From: Magnetospirillum sp.
GTDB taxonomy: Bacteria; Pseudomonadota; Alphaproteobacteria; Rhodospirillales; Magnetospirillaceae
DNA: 64,000 nucleotides
Direction of reading: 5' to 3'
NCBI GenBank assembly: GCA_024707145.1
Contig: JANQAI010000005.1
Span: 124,001 to 188,000, forward strand
Shown: positions 42,310-54,986 of the stretch, in pieces
Layout: each line of letters opens with the position of its first letter
Numbering within the stretch: the stretch's first letter is position 1
Position numbers and translations under genes: made by a program
The notes under the pieces: generated by a model
What the model was told of the DNA's origin: nothing
The model's input: only the letters and a program-made list of their open reading frames with translations
Databases searched by the model: none

Positions 42310-43549
42310 TTACCGCTGGGTGCGGAAGGGCCTGCCCTGGGCGAGGGCATCCATCATGTCCTTGCCGACCAGCTGCTCCGGCGAGCTTTCGAGGATTGCG
42401 CGCCCCTGCTCGGCGGCCTGGGCAGGGAAGACGTCCGGATGCCGCTTCGCCAGTTCGATGGCAAGCCCTGCCGAAAACACCAGGTGGCCCAACGGATTGA
42501 AGTGTTTGTCGCAGGAAAAGGTGAACATGGGCGCGCCGAGCGCGAAGCGGTCACGGTACTGCATCATGACGGCCTTGAGGTCGATGTATTCGATGCCTAG
42601 GGCGTCAAGATTGGATTGCAGGCGGTTGCGGACATACGACGGCTGCAACTTGGCGAAACCGGCCGTGTCAATCGCCCGGTGGCCAAAGTCCCGCTTGATG
42701 TCGTCGGTGAGCTCGATATGGCTGGGAATGTGCACCACGACCAGCTTGCTGCCCGCCGCCTGGGCGTCCTGCGCCAGACCCGAGATGGCATCCAGCGTCG
42801 TCGACCACGCCGTTCCCATGTCCTTGTCCGTGGCCGCGAACTCGGGGTCGTAGTTCCGGAAGTAGGCCGGCAGGCCACCCTCGACGGCTCCCTTGTAGCC
42901 ACCGTCGAAAACCTGCTTGATGGCCCGGCAGGTGACGCAATTGGCTTTCAGGAAAGCCTTGCGCGCCATCCGGGCTTGCTGTTCAGGGCCGGGCTTGCGC
43001 AGTTCCCCCCCCTTCGGTGACGCACGGAGTCGCCGGCTGTCCACCGAAGCGGGCGGAAAGGGAGCAGTAGTTGTCGCTGATGTCGTTGTCGATGAAGAAC
43101 AGAAAGACGTATTTCGGCTTGCGCGCGGCGGCGAACCTGTTGAACATGATGCGCTCGGACACCGTGCCTTGGCCTTGCACGCCGATGTTCTGGAAAGTGC
43201 GGCCCGTCAGGTTTTCAAGGACACGGGCGGCGATGCGGTTGTCCTCGACCTCGCTGGCCTGGACGAACGAATCGCCGAGGATCACCGCGTCGACGGGAGA
43301 CCCGTCCCATTCGCGGTCGCGAAAACCCGCCGAATTCACCGAGCTGTGGGCGGCGAAACAGCGCTTCACGTACTTCTGGCTTCCGCCTGGGGTAATGGTG
43401 TAGCCGATGTCCGGAGAATAGCCATAGCTGATGGTCGAGTCGAAATCGGCGATTTCGAGCGGCACGACGCGGAGCATTACCTCGATCAACGCAAAGGTGA
43501 CGACGGCAACAAGCCCGGTCAGGAAAAGGGCCTTCATCAGCTTTTTCAT
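42310..43549 (-). CDS. SGNH/GDSL hydrolase-like protein, frameshifted at an 8-C run (43005-43012)
   Basis: N-terminal half VDAVILGDSFVQASEV...FFIDNDISDNYCS (42983-43549) and C-terminal half ...AFLKANCVTCRAIK...CDKHFNPLGHLVFSAGLA (42310-43044) in different frames. Confidence 0.7.
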
Positions 43550-43552
43550 ACT

Positions 43553-45394
43553 TCAGTCCAATTCGAAGGCGTCTTTATAATCAAGTTTCAATGTTGGATC
43601 CTGGTCTTCCTTTTTCAGGAAACAGTTACCGACGACCAGCACATCGATTTCGCTGCCCATGAAGCAGCGGAACGCGTCCTCGGGGGTGCAGACAATAGGT
43701 TCGCCGCGGACGTTGAAGCTGGTATTGACCACCACCGGACATCCCGTCAGCGCCTTGAAGCGCGAGATCAGGGCATGGTAGCGGGGGTTCGTTTCGGCGT
43801 GGACGGTCTGGACGCGTGCCGAATAGTCCACATGGGTGACGGCGGGAATGCTCGACCGCGGCACGTTCAGTTTATCGATGCCGAACAATTGCTGCTCTTC
43901 GGTGGTCATCGCGCGGCGAAGCCGTTCGTGCACCGGGGCGACCAGCAGCATGTAGGGCGAATCGCCGTCCAGTTCGAACCATTCGCCCACATCCTCGCGC
44001 AGCACCGACGGGGCGAAGGGCCGGAAGCTTTCGCGATATTTGACCTTGAGGTTCAGCACCTTCTGCATGCTGGGCGAACGGGGGTCGCCAAGGATCGACC
44101 GGCCCCCCAAGGCGCGCGGACCGAATTCCATGCGTCCCTGCATCCACCCCACCGCCTTCTCGCCCGCCAGGCTGGCGGCGGTGGCGTCGATCAGGTCTTC
44201 GTCGCCAAGCACGGTGAAAGTCGCACCGGCGGCGGTCAGGCGCTTCTCAATGTCGTCTTGCGCCCAATCCGGGCCCAGGTAGGAGCCCGCCATGCTGTCC
44301 CGGCCATTCGCTGGTGCCGAACGGTCCTGGCCCGAGAACAGATAATATCCGGCCAAGGCGGCGCCCAGCGCGCCACCGGCATCGCCGGCCGCGGGCTGAA
44401 TCCAGATGTCGTCGAAAATGCCTTCCTTGAGGAGTTTGCCGTTGGCCACGCAGTTCAGCGCGACGCCACCGGCCAGGCATAGAGTGCGGGCGCCGGTTTC
44501 CTCACGGACGCTGCGGGCCAGCTTCAGCACCACCTGTTCCGTGACGGCCTGCACCGAGGCGGCGATATCCATATGAAACTGGGTCAGCGGCTCATTCTCA
44601 GCCACGCGCGCCTTCTGCCCGAAAAGATCGGCGAACTTTTCATTCGTCATGTGCAGGCCGGCACAGTAATCAAAATAAGACTGGTCCAGCCAGAACGTGC
44701 CGTCCTTCTTTACGTCTATAATATTTTCAAGAATTATATTGACGTATTTTGGCTCCCCGTAGGGGGCCAGACCCATAACCTTGTATTCGCCGGAATTGAC
44801 CTTGAAACCGGTATAATATGTAAAGGCGGAATAAAGCAGGCCGAGCGAATGGGGGAAGTGCAGCTCTTTATGGATTTCGAGCTTGTTGCCCGAACCCATA
44901 GCCAGCGAAGTGGTGGTCCACTCCCCGACGCCGTCCATGGTGAGGACCGCCGCATCCTGGAAGGGCGACGGGAAGAACGCCGACGCGGCGTGGGACAGGT
45001 GGTGTTCCGCGAATAGCAGGCGCTCGCGCCAGGAGCGCGTGCCGCCCAACGTCGAAAGCGAGGTTTTCAGGAGGTCCTTCTGGAAAAGCTTCTCGCGCAC
45101 CCACACGGGGATGGATTTGCGGAAGGAAGCGAAGCCCCGCGGAGCAAGGGCCATGTACGTTTCCAGCAGCCGCTCGAACTTCAGGAACGGCTTGTCATAG
45201 AAGACCACAAGGTCCAGATCGTCGATGCTGCATTTGGCTTGCGACAAACAGTAGGCGATCGCGTTTTCGGGAAATGCCGCATCGTGCTTTTTCCGGGTGA
45301 AACGCTCTTCCTGGGCGGCGGCGGTGATGACGCTGTCTTCGACCAGAGCCGCGGCGCTGTCATGATAGAAAGCCGAAAGGCCGAGGATCTTCAC
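43553..45394 (-). CDS. carbamoyltransferase (NodU/CmcH family)
   Basis: (V)KILGLSAFYHDSAAALVEDSVITAAAQEERFTRKKHD...HHLSHAASAFFPSPF...GRMEFGPRALGGRSILGDPR...NTSFNVRGEPIVCTPEDAFRCF. Confidence 0.95.
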   Translation of the reverse strand: MKILGLSAFYHDSAAALVEDSVITAAAQEERFTRKKHDAAFPENAIAYCLSQAKCSIDDLDLVVFYDKPFLKFERLLETYMALAPRGFASFRKSIPVWVREKLFQKDLLKTSLSTLGGTRSWRERLLFAEHHLSHAASAFFPSPFQDAAVLTMDGVGEWTTTSLAMGSGNKLEIHKELHFPHSLGLLYSAFTYYTGFKVNSGEYKVMGLAPYGEPKYVNIILENIIDVKKDGTFWLDQSYFDYCAGLHMTNEKFADLFGQKARVAENEPLTQFHMDIAASVQAVTEQVVLKLARSVREETGARTLCLAGGVALNCVANGKLLKEGIFDDIWIQPAAGDAGGALGAALAGYYLFSGQDRSAPANGRDSMAGSYLGPDWAQDDIEKRLTAAGATFTVLGDEDLIDATAASLAGEKAVGWMQGRMEFGPRALGGRSILGDPRSPSMQKVLNLKVKYRESFRPFAPSVLREDVGEWFELDGDSPYMLLVAPVHERLRRAMTTEEQQLFGIDKLNVPRSSIPAVTHVDYSARVQTVHAETNPRYHALISRFKALTGCPVVVNTSFNVRGEPIVCTPEDAFRCFMGSEIDVLVVGNCFLKKEDQDPTLKLDYKDAFELD

Positions 45395-45407
45395 GCCCGC
45401 AACCCCT

Positions 45408-45560
45408 TTAGAAAAGGGTATAGATGAAGGGAGCCAGAGCGGAACCCTGCGACAGAACCACAAGGCCACCAAACAAGGTGACGGCGAGAACAACGGGGAT
45501 CAGCCAGAATTTCCGGCGCTTCCTCAAGAAATGCAATATTTCGAGAATGAATTCCATCAT
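45408..45560 (-). CDS. DUF5989-family 50-aa membrane protein
   Basis: Manually translated: MMEFILEILHFLRKRRKFWLIPVVLAVTLFGGLVVLSQGSALAPFIYTLF-stop; below the ORF-track length cutoff. Confidence 0.85.
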   Translation of the reverse strand: MMEFILEILHFLRKRRKFWLIPVVLAVTLFGGLVVLSQGSALAPFIYTLF

Positions 45561-45564
45561 CGAC

Positions 45565-45993
45565 CTAAAACTGCTGTTTCATGGAATCGGCTTCTGGTCC
45601 CGGCGGAGTCCGCATGATCCAGTAGCTTTCGGCATCTCTCTGGCGCCGAAGGCGCAGAGGGTCTTTTCCGGAGGCGCGCATCAGGAGGCCAAGCGGGGTG
45701 ATGATCACAAAGAACATCGCCGAGAGAATCAGCGGAGACATCACCCGGTGCAGCAACATGCCGAACTTGGACCATAGCACGTTGGGCCGATGAAGAACCC
45801 GCGGCATGGCGACCGCAGCGATCAGGACCAACGCAGACGCAAGCAGCGCCCAGGGACGAACCTCGCCCCCGTTCCACAAGGGAACCAAGCCGATAATTGC
45901 GAAAACGGCGGTGAAAACAAAGCCGAAAGACCGATCGGACCCAATCTCCACCGATGCCGATCGCGCATCTTCCGATCGAACTCTTTGCTTCAT
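45565..45993 (-). CDS. SxtJ-family membrane protein
   Basis: SDRSFGFVFTAVFAIIGLVPLWNGGEVRPWALLASALVLIAAVAMPRVLHRPNVLWSKFGMLLHRVMSPLIL. Confidence 0.85.
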   Translation of the reverse strand: MKQRVRSEDARSASVEIGSDRSFGFVFTAVFAIIGLVPLWNGGEVRPWALLASALVLIAAVAMPRVLHRPNVLWSKFGMLLHRVMSPLILSAMFFVIITPLGLLMRASGKDPLRLRRQRDAESYWIMRTPPGPEADSMKQQF

Positions 45994-46068
45994 GCGAGGA
46001 CATCCACCACCGTTGGACGCCGCACGCTATCTTAAAGCAGGCCGGATTGCCAGCCGGACTTGACGGGC

Positions 46069-46563
46069 CTAGCCACTCGGTCGGCGCGCCGGGGGTCCAG
46101 CCCCCACGGCAGCGCCTTCGTACCAGCGCACCATCCCGGCCGCGCCTGCTTCACCTTCGGCCGGCGCCCAGGCGGCGAAGTTCTTGTCAGTGGACGGCAC
46201 GTAGGGACCGGGCTTGACCTCCAGGGCCAGGGTCCCCGATTCCAGCGCCACCAGCGAATGCCAGGTGTCCGGCGGCAGCTGCACCAGACGGTTGCCGCCG
46301 GGGCGCAGCTCGACCCGCTCGCGCACGATGCCGTCGACATCGAACACCAGCACGGCCAAGGCACCGTCCAGCAGCGCGAACAACTCCCAGACCCCCTCAT
46401 TATGCCGATGAGGCCGCACGTAGGTGCCCGGTTCCAGCGCGATCACCACCCGCTGGACGGGGTCGGACAGGTCGTCATGCAGGTTGGCGTGGGTGCGCAG
46501 CCGCAGCGCCGCGGCCGCCGTCGCCTTCAGCGCGGCCACCTTGCCGCCATCGATCACCTTCAT
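46069..46563 (-). CDS. WbuC-family cupin protein
   Basis: RTHANLHDDLSDPVQRVVIALEPGTYVRPHRHN...WHSLVALESGTLALEVKPGPY. Confidence 0.85.
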   Translation of the reverse strand: MKVIDGGKVAALKATAAAALRLRTHANLHDDLSDPVQRVVIALEPGTYVRPHRHNEGVWELFALLDGALAVLVFDVDGIVRERVELRPGGNRLVQLPPDTWHSLVALESGTLALEVKPGPYVPSTDKNFAAWAPAEGEAGAAGMVRWYEGAAVGAGPPARRPSG

Positions 46564-46576
46564 GGGCCGATCACCT

Positions 46577-47371
46577 TCATGGCACGAATTGCTCGGCGAT
46601 GATGCGTTCCTCGAGATTGTGCTCGGGATCGAACAGCAGGGTCAGGTCGATGGAACGGTCCTCGTAGATGTCCACCTCGGTGACGTCGCGCACCTCGGTG
46701 AAGTCGGCCACCGCCGAGACCGGGCGCTTTTCCGCCTCCAGCACCTCGAAGGTGACCTTGGCGGTATGGGGCAGCAGGGCGCCGCGCCAGCGCCGGGGGC
46801 GGAAGGCGGAAATGGGGGTGAGCGCCAGGATGCCGGCGCCCAAGGGGATGATGGGGCCGTGGGCCGACAGGTTGTAGGCGGTGGAGCCGGCCGGGCTGGA
46901 CACCAGCACGCCGTCGCAGATCAGCTCGTCCAGCCGCTGCTTGCCGTCGATGCGGATGCGCACCTTGGCCGCCTGGCGGGTTTCGCGCAGCAGCGACACC
47001 TCGTTGATGGCCAGCGCGTCCAATTCGGACCCGTCCGCCAGCTTGGTCCGCATGCGCAGGGGGTGCAGCACCACCGATTGCGCCCTGTGCAACCGCTCGA
47101 TCAGGCCATGCTCGCGAAAGGTGTTCATCAGGAAGCCCACCGAGCCGCGGTTCATGCCGTAGATGGGCACGTGGCGGCGGGGGTCGCGATGCAGCATCTC
47201 CAGCATGAAGCCGTCGCCGCCCAGGGCGACGATCAGGTCGGCCTCTTCCGGCGGCACATGGGGATAACGATCCTTCAGCCGTTGCAAGGCCGCGTTGCCG
47301 GCTTCGGTGTCGGCGGCGGCAAAGGCGATCTTGGAGAAATCCATGGGCCTGCCCACTATAGTCAGGGGCAT
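46577..47371 (-). CDS. nadK: NAD kinase
   Basis: [16 protein letters not shown]...[12 protein letters not shown]...[22 protein letters not shown]; start uncertain. Confidence 0.93.
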   Translation of the reverse strand: MPLTIVGRPMDFSKIAFAAADTEAGNAALQRLKDRYPHVPPEEADLIVALGGDGFMLEMLHRDPRRHVPIYGMNRGSVGFLMNTFREHGLIERLHRAQSVVLHPLRMRTKLADGSELDALAINEVSLLRETRQAAKVRIRIDGKQRLDELICDGVLVSSPAGSTAYNLSAHGPIIPLGAGILALTPISAFRPRRWRGALLPHTAKVTFEVLEAEKRPVSAVADFTEVRDVTEVDIYEDRSIDLTLLFDPEHNLEERIIAEQFVP

Positions 47372-47429
47372 GAGTATATACCGCGACGCAGCAACGCCGC
47401 CAGCCCGGCGGCGTCGCCCGCGCGGAAGG

Positions 47430-48416
47430 TCAGCCGCCGGTCACGCTCATGTGGCGGGCCACCGCCGGGGCGGCGCCGCGGTCGATAATGAAATCGTGAC
47501 CCTTGGGCTTGCGGCCGATGGCGGCGTCGATGGCGGCCTCCAGCAGATGGTCGGACTCGCTGGCGCGCAAAGGCGCGCGCAGGTCCACCGCATCCTCCTG
47601 GCCCAGGCACATGAACAGGGTACCGGTGCAGGTGACGCGGACGCGGTTGCACGATCTGCAGAAATTGTGGGTCATGGGGGTGATGAAGCCCAGCCGCGTG
47701 CCGGTTTCGGCCACGGTGAGGTAGCGCGCCGGCCCGCCGGTGCGGTAATCGCTCTCGGCCAGGGTCCAGCGGCTTTCCAGCCGGCGGCGCACCAGGGACA
47801 GCGGCAGGTACTGGTGGGTGCGGTCGTCGCTCACCTCGCCCAGCGGCATGGTCTCGATCAGGCACAGGTCGAAGCCGTGGCGGCCGCACCATTCCACCAT
47901 GCGGTCCATCTCGCCCTCGTTGACGCCCTTCAGCGCCACCGTGTTGATCTTGACCGCCAGGCCGGCCTGCCTGGCCGCCATCACGCCGTCCAGCACCTGC
48001 TCCAACCGGCCCCAGCGGGTCACGGCGGCGAACTTGGCGGCGTCCAGGGTATCCAGCGAGACGTTGATGCGGCGGATGCCGGCGGCGGCAAGGCCTTCGG
48101 CATGCTTGGCCAACTGGGTGCCGTTGGTGGTCAGCGTCAATTCGTCCAGCGCGCCCGCCTTGACCAGCCGGCCCAGCCCGTCGACCAGGCTCATGACGTT
48201 GCGGCGCACCAGCGGCTCGCCACCGGTCAGGCGGATCTTGCGCACGCCCTTGCGGACGAAGGCGCCGCACAGCCGCTCCAGTTCCTCGAGCCCCAGCACC
48301 TCGGCCTTGGGCAGGAAGGTCATGTCTTCGGCCATGCAGTAGACGCAACGCAGATCGCAGCGATCCGTCACCGAGACCCGCAGGTAGCTCACCCGTCGAC
48401 CGAAGGGGTCGATCAT
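47430..48416 (-). CDS. moaA: GTP 3',8-cyclase
   Basis: [30 protein letters not shown]...[11 protein letters not shown]...[21 protein letters not shown]. Confidence 0.96.
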   Translation of the reverse strand: MIDPFGRRVSYLRVSVTDRCDLRCVYCMAEDMTFLPKAEVLGLEELERLCGAFVRKGVRKIRLTGGEPLVRRNVMSLVDGLGRLVKAGALDELTLTTNGTQLAKHAEGLAAAGIRRINVSLDTLDAAKFAAVTRWGRLEQVLDGVMAARQAGLAVKINTVALKGVNEGEMDRMVEWCGRHGFDLCLIETMPLGEVSDDRTHQYLPLSLVRRRLESRWTLAESDYRTGGPARYLTVAETGTRLGFITPMTHNFCRSCNRVRVTCTGTLFMCLGQEDAVDLRAPLRASESDHLLEAAIDAAIGRKPKGHDFIIDRGAAPAVARHMSVTGG

Positions 48417-48562
48417 TACCCGTTCCTCCCATTGCCGCCATTCTCGGGGCGGTCGCCGACGATCCTAATATGGGGACGCCGGCAAGAACGAGTCTTAGCT
48501 TTGGTCAAGCCGGGCTGTATTCTTTGTCGCGTGCGGCATTCCGCCGCGGTTCAGGGGACCCC

Positions 48563-49109
48563 ATGACCGAACCCGTGCCGGGCGCCATCGGCGCCATCCT
48601 CTACCCGTCGGGCCAGGCACCCGAGGCGCTGATGGTCGAGTTCGCCGCCGAACTGGCGCGCCAGGGCTGGCGGGTGGGCGGCCTGCTGCAGATCACCAGC
48701 GGCGGCGGCGAGGGCGAACGCTGCCGCATGGAGGTGGTGGAACTGGACAGCGGCCGGCGGCTGTCCATCACCCAGGAGCCTGGGCCCAGGCTCGCAATCC
48801 TGCGCGCTGGACCCCGCCGCCCTGGCCGAGGCGTCGGGCGCCGTGCGCCGGGCGGTGGCCGCCGGCGCCGACCTGGTGCTGATCAACAAGTTCTCGAAGG
48901 CGGAAAAGGCCGGGCACGGCCTGGCCGCCGAGATGCTGGCGGTGATGGCCGAGGGCATCCCTTTGCTGACCGCCGTGCCCGACGAGGCGCTGGTGGAGTG
49001 GACCGGTTTCACCGGCGGCGGCGCCACCCTGCTGGCGCCGGACATCCAGGCCTTGCGGCGCTGGTGGGCGGGCGCGGCGGAAAGGCGGGACGCAGCGGGC
49101 CACCCCTGA
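48563..49109 (+). CDS. DUF2478-like protein, frameshifted near 48790
   Basis: MTEPVPGAIGAILYPSGQAPEALMVEFAAELARQGWRVGGLLQ... then GSQSCALDPAALAEASGAVRRAVAAGADLVLINKFSKAEKAGHGLAAEMLAV in a second frame. Confidence 0.75.
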
Positions 49110-49193
49110 TCGCGCCCGCGCTGCCATTGCCCCGGTCGCGGCAATCGGTCATTGTCTGTCGGCTGCCGGACCGGCCCTGCCCGAGGTAATTTG

Positions 49194-49772
49194 ATGCGCC
49201 CAGCTGAATTCCTGTCCAAAGAGATCTCCGAACACACCGAGGTGCTGAACCACCTCGCCGCGGCGGTCGCGCCGGCCTTTTCTCATTTGGTGGAACGCTG
49301 CATCGCCGCCCTCGACGCGGGCGGCAAGATCCTTTTCTTCGGCAATGGGGGATCGGCCGCCGACGCCCAGCATCTGGCGGCGGAGCTGGTGGTGCGCTAC
49401 CGCGTCAACCGGCCGGCCCTGGCCGCCATCGCGCTGACCACCGACACCTCCCTCCTGACCGCCTGCGCCAACGATTTCTCCTTCGACGACGTGTTCGCCC
49501 GCCAGGTCGAGGCGCTGATGACCGCCAGGGACGTGGCCATCGGCATCAGCACCTCGGGCAACAGCCCCAACGTGCTGAAGGCGCTCCAGGCGGCGCGCGC
49601 CATTGGCGGCGTCGCCGCCGGCTTGAGCGGCCGCGACGGCGGCGCCATGGTGGGGTTGTGCGACCCGCTTCTGGTGGTGCCCTCGCCGGTGACCGCCCGT
49701 ATCCAGGAGATGCACATCCTGCTGGGGCACGCCCTGTGCGAACTGATCGAACAGCACGCGCAGGCACGCTGA
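49194..49772 (+). CDS. gmhA: phosphoheptose isomerase
   Basis: SIS-domain [27 protein letters not shown]...[14 protein letters not shown]. Confidence 0.92.
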   Translation: MRPAEFLSKEISEHTEVLNHLAAAVAPAFSHLVERCIAALDAGGKILFFGNGGSAADAQHLAAELVVRYRVNRPALAAIALTTDTSLLTACANDFSFDDVFARQVEALMTARDVAIGISTSGNSPNVLKALQAARAIGGVAAGLSGRDGGAMVGLCDPLLVVPSPVTARIQEMHILLGHALCELIEQHAQAR

Positions 49773-49812
49773 GGCGTGGATAAAAGCGGCAGGATGCAGT
49801 AAAGAACGGCCC

Positions 49813-51120
49813 ATGGCCGCCTCTCGCCCTTCCCGCGCCAATCCGCGCATTGTCGCCCTTGACCTGCTGACCGCCGTCTTGACGGAGAAGCGCCTGCTGG
49901 ACAGCGCGCTGGACGATGATCGCCCCTTCGCCTCCCTGGCGGACCGTGACCGCGCCTTTGCGCGCCTGCTTGTCGCCACGACCCTGCGGCGCCTCGGCCA
50001 GCTCGACGACCTGATCGCGCGCTGCCTGACCAAGAACTTGCCGGCCAAGGCCATCCGGGCCCGCAACGTGTTGCGCCTGGGGGCATGCCAGCTGTTCTTT
50101 CTCGGCACGCCGCCCCACGCGGCCGTCGCCACGGCGGTGGATCTGGTGAAGGGAACTCCCCTCGCCGGTTTCGCCAAACTGATCAACGCGGTGCTGCACC
50201 GGCTCGATCGCGAGGGGCGCACCTGGCAGGCCGAGCAGGATGCGGCTCGTCTCAACACGCCCGACTGGCTGTGGTCTTCCTGGGTCGGCGCCTACGGCGA
50301 AGCCACCGCGCGCGCCATCGCCGAGGCCCATCTGAGCGAAGCGCCCGTGGACATCACCGTCGCCTCGGAGCCGGCGGGCTGGGCGGCCAAGCTGGAGGCC
50401 GAGGTGATGCCAACGCGCACGCTGCGCCGGACCGCCGGGGGCGACATCAGCCGGCTGCCCGGATTCGCCGACGGTGCGTGGTGGGTCCAGGACATGGCGG
50501 CGGCCTTGCCCGCACGGCTCCTCGGCGACGTCAGCGGCAAACGGGTCGCCGATCTGTGCGCCGCACCCGGCGGCAAGGCGCTTCAGCTGGCGGTGGCGGG
50601 TGCCAGCGTCACCGCCGTCGACCGCTCGGCACGCCGCCTGGGCCGTTTCCGCCAGAATCTGGAGCGCCTGAAGCTGCACGCCGAGATCGTCGAGGCCGAC
50701 GCGGCGGCATGGCGGCCGGCGGAGCCGTTCGACGCCGTCCTGCTGGATGCGCCGTGCAGCGCCACCGGCACCTTGCGCCGCCATCCCGACGGCCTGCGGC
50801 TGAAGAAGCCGGGCGACGTCGCCGCGCTGGCCGACCAGCAAGCGGCCCTGCTGCGCGCCGCCGTGGCCATGACCAAGCCGGGCGGCACGCTGGTCTATTG
50901 CGTCTGTTCGCTGGAACCCGAGGAAGGCGTGCGGCAGGTGGAACGCCTGCTGGATGCGGGCCTGCCCGTCCGTCGCCTGCCCATCGTGGCGGCCGAGGTG
51001 GGCGGCCTTGCCGAGCTGTTGACGCCCGAGGGCGACCTGCGCACCCTTCCCTGCCACCTTGCCGACCGGGGTGGGATGGATGCATTCTTCGCCACCCGTT
51101 TCCAACGCCTTTCGGACTGA
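49813..51120 (+). CDS. rsmB: 16S rRNA (cytosine-967-C5)-methyltransferase
   Basis: NusB-like N-terminus; DLCAAPGGKALQLA...LLDAPCSATGTLRRHPD...LVYCVCSLEPEE. Confidence 0.9.
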   Translation: MAASRPSRANPRIVALDLLTAVLTEKRLLDSALDDDRPFASLADRDRAFARLLVATTLRRLGQLDDLIARCLTKNLPAKAIRARNVLRLGACQLFFLGTPPHAAVATAVDLVKGTPLAGFAKLINAVLHRLDREGRTWQAEQDAARLNTPDWLWSSWVGAYGEATARAIAEAHLSEAPVDITVASEPAGWAAKLEAEVMPTRTLRRTAGGDISRLPGFADGAWWVQDMAAALPARLLGDVSGKRVADLCAAPGGKALQLAVAGASVTAVDRSARRLGRFRQNLERLKLHAEIVEADAAAWRPAEPFDAVLLDAPCSATGTLRRHPDGLRLKKPGDVAALADQQAALLRAAVAMTKPGGTLVYCVCSLEPEEGVRQVERLLDAGLPVRRLPIVAAEVGGLAELLTPEGDLRTLPCHLADRGGMDAFFATRFQRLSD

Positions 51121-51126
51121 GCGACC

Positions 51127-51678
51127 GTGCCCGACCAACGCCGCTTCGTGCTGATCGACCGGGATGGCACCCTCAACGTTGAACGCCATTACCTGTCCGA
51201 CCCCGACCAGCTGCAGTTGATTCCGGGGGCGGGAGCCGCTGTGGCGGCCTTGAACCGGGCCGGGTTCGGCGTCGCCGTCATCACCAATCAGTCGGGCGTG
51301 GCGCGCGGCTATTTCGACCTTGCGCGACTGGACGCCATCCATGCCCGCCTCCGCGCTTTGCTTGCCGCGGAGGGGGCGAAAATCGATGGTCTCTACGTCT
51401 GCCCCCATGGGCCCGACGACGATTGCGATTGCCGCAAGCCGCTTCCCGGCATGGTCCGGCAGGCGGTGGCCGAACACGGCTTCGATCCCGCCCGGGCGGT
51501 CGTCATCGGCGACAAGGAGGTGGACGTGGAGTTGGGCCGCGCGGTCGGCGCCACCACCATCCTCGTGCGTACCGGCCATGGCGGCGAATACGCGGCGACC
51601 ACGACAGCCGACCGGGTGGCCGACGATCTCGCCCAGGCGGTGTCGCTCGTTCTGTCCGGCGGCTTGCCCGCCCCTTAG
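51127..51678 (+). CDS. gmhB: D-glycero-D-manno-heptose 1,7-bisphosphate phosphatase
   Basis: FVLIDRDGTLNVERHYLSDPDQLQLIPGA...VITNQSGVARGYFD...CPHGPDDDCDCRKPLPGM. Confidence 0.92.
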   Translation: MPDQRRFVLIDRDGTLNVERHYLSDPDQLQLIPGAGAAVAALNRAGFGVAVITNQSGVARGYFDLARLDAIHARLRALLAAEGAKIDGLYVCPHGPDDDCDCRKPLPGMVRQAVAEHGFDPARAVVIGDKEVDVELGRAVGATTILVRTGHGGEYAATTTADRVADDLAQAVSLVLSGGLPAP

Positions 51679-51716
51679 GTCCATATCCGCCGCCGGGCCG
51701 GTCGCCCGCGCGTATA

Positions 51717-53000
<1,284 letters not shown>

Positions 53001-53004
53001 TCAG

Positions 53005-53955
53005 TTAGGTTCCGCAGCGCGCCCACAGGGCGGTGGCGGCAGCGACCACGTCCTCCACGCTCAAACCGTCCATGCGGGTGGCCTGGCTGGTGAAGTCGTA
53101 GCCCTCGCCGTGGACGATGTCGTGGAAGCTCTGCCGCGTCCGCACGGTGGCGCAACGCTCGCCCCAGGGGGCGTAATGCTCTTCCTTGCTGGGGCCGAAC
53201 AGGCCGAGCGTCGGCGTGCCGGCGGCGGCGGCCATGTGCATGAGCCCGGAATCGTTGCCCACATACAGCGCGGTACGGCGTAAACAGGCACCGACCACCC
53301 CCAACGGCTGGTTGCCCACCAAGTCGATGCGGCGTTCGGGCGGCAGCGAATCGAGCACCGGCCGGGCCATGTCGCGTTCACCGGGGCCGCCGACCACCGC
53401 CACCCGCGCCCCGGGCAGGATACCCGTCGGCGCGGTCAGGACAGCGATGGCGGCGGCGAAACGCTCGGCCGGCCACACCTTACCGCCCCAATTGGCGGTC
53501 GGCCCCACCGCCAGCACCGGCCCGGAGCCATCCATCAGCACCGCCGCGCGCTCATCATCGGCAACGCCCACCCACAACTGCGGGGCGGGGGGCGGATCGA
53601 GTTTCAGCAGGCGGGCCAGCTGCACCACCCGGTGCACGGGGTCGTGACTGGGGCGAAACACCCGCCGCCGCCGGCAGGGCACCAGCCACGCCAGCGCCGA
53701 GCCGCGCAGGTCTACCACCAGGTCCCAGAAAGAACCGACGGTCTGACGCCACAGATCCAGCCAATGGCCGCCGCGCCTGCGCTTGGTCATCACCACGACC
53801 CTTTCCACCCCCGGCACGTCGGCGAACAAGGCCGCCGCCGCCGGGCCGCAGGCGACCGTCACCCGCGCGCCCGGCCGGGCGACGAGATGCGACAATATTC
53901 CGGTGGACAGGATGGCATCGCCGACCCGATTGGAGGTGACGAACAGGATCTTCAT
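53005..53955 (-). CDS. glycosyltransferase family 9
   Basis: [27 protein letters not shown]...[35 protein letters not shown]. Confidence 0.88.
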   Translation of the reverse strand: MKILFVTSNRVGDAILSTGILSHLVARPGARVTVACGPAAAALFADVPGVERVVVMTKRRRGGHWLDLWRQTVGSFWDLVVDLRGSALAWLVPCRRRRVFRPSHDPVHRVVQLARLLKLDPPPAPQLWVGVADDERAAVLMDGSGPVLAVGPTANWGGKVWPAERFAAAIAVLTAPTGILPGARVAVVGGPGERDMARPVLDSLPPERRIDLVGNQPLGVVGACLRRTALYVGNDSGLMHMAAAAGTPTLGLFGPSKEEHYAPWGERCATVRTRQSFHDIVHGEGYDFTSQATRMDGLSVEDVVAAATALWARCGT

Positions 53956-54110
53956 GGGGACGTCGTCGTGGCGGAAAAACGGAAGCGGGCAAGCTACACC
54001 AATCCGGGCTTGCGTGCCTGCCCTTTCTCCGGTGGGGCGTTTGTCCGCCCCGGGCCTTTGTGGTAAGGTCGCCGCTGCAACGAGGGCGGCGCTGGCGCAG
54101 GGGAGGCTTA

Positions 54111-54986
54111 ATGAAGGGGATTGTGCTCGCGGGGGGCGCCGGCACCCGGCTGCACCCGGTAACCCAGGTGGTGAGCAAGCAGCTGCTGCCGGTCTACAGC
54201 AAGCCGATGATCTATTTCCCCCTGTCGACGCTGATGCTGGCCGGCATCCGCGAGGTGCTGGTGATCACCACGCCCTCGGACCAGCCGCTGTTCATGCGCC
54301 TGCTGGGCGACGGCTCGCGCTGGGGGATCTCCATCCAGTACGCCGTCCAACCTTCGCCCGACGGGCTGGCGCAGGCCTTCCTGATCGGCCGCGAGTTCAT
54401 CGGCGACGATTGCTGCGCCCTGGTCCTGGGCGACAACATCTTCCACGGCCACGGCCTGACCGAGATCCTGAGCCAAGCCAGCACGCTGGAGCAGGGCGCG
54501 CGGGTCTTCGCCTATTGGGTTTCGGACCCCGAACGCTACGGCGTGGTCGACTTCGATGCCGCCGGCCGCGCCCGCCAGGTGGTGGAGAAGCCGGCCGACC
54601 CGGCCACCAACTGGGCGGTGACCGGCCTGTATTTCTACGACCGCGACGTGGTGGACATCGCCGCCAGCCTGAAGCCTTCGGCCCGCGGCGAACTGGAGAT
54701 CACCGACCTCAACAACGTCTACCTGGCGCGCGGCGCGCTCGACGTGGTCAAGCTGGGCCGCGGCTTCGCCTGGCTGGACACCGGCACCCACGAGAGCCTG
54801 CTGCAGGCCGCCCAGTTCGTCCATTCGGTAGAGCTGCGCCAAGGCCTGCAGATCGCCTGCCTGGAGGAAATCGCCTACCGCAAGGGCTTCATCGACGGCG
54901 CCCGCCTGGAGGAACTGGCGGCCCAGGCGATCCCGGCCCAGGCCAAGTACCTGCGCCGCGTGCTGGCCGAAGGCGGGACCCATTGA
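54111..54986 (+). CDS. rmlA: glucose-1-phosphate thymidylyltransferase
   Basis: [50 protein letters not shown]. Confidence 0.95.
   Translation: MKGIVLAGGAGTRLHPVTQVVSKQLLPVYSKPMIYFPLSTLMLAGIREVLVITTPSDQPLFMRLLGDGSRWGISIQYAVQPSPDGLAQAFLIGREFIGDDCCALVLGDNIFHGHGLTEILSQASTLEQGARVFAYWVSDPERYGVVDFDAAGRARQVVEKPADPATNWAVTGLYFYDRDVVDIAASLKPSARGELEITDLNNVYLARGALDVVKLGRGFAWLDTGTHESLLQAAQFVHSVELRQGLQIACLEEIAYRKGFIDGARLEELAAQAIPAQAKYLRRVLAEGGTH

Noticed and set aside
49546-51684. 712-aa minus-strand ORF
   Set aside because: Antisense to gmhA, rsmB and gmhB, which have clear motifs.
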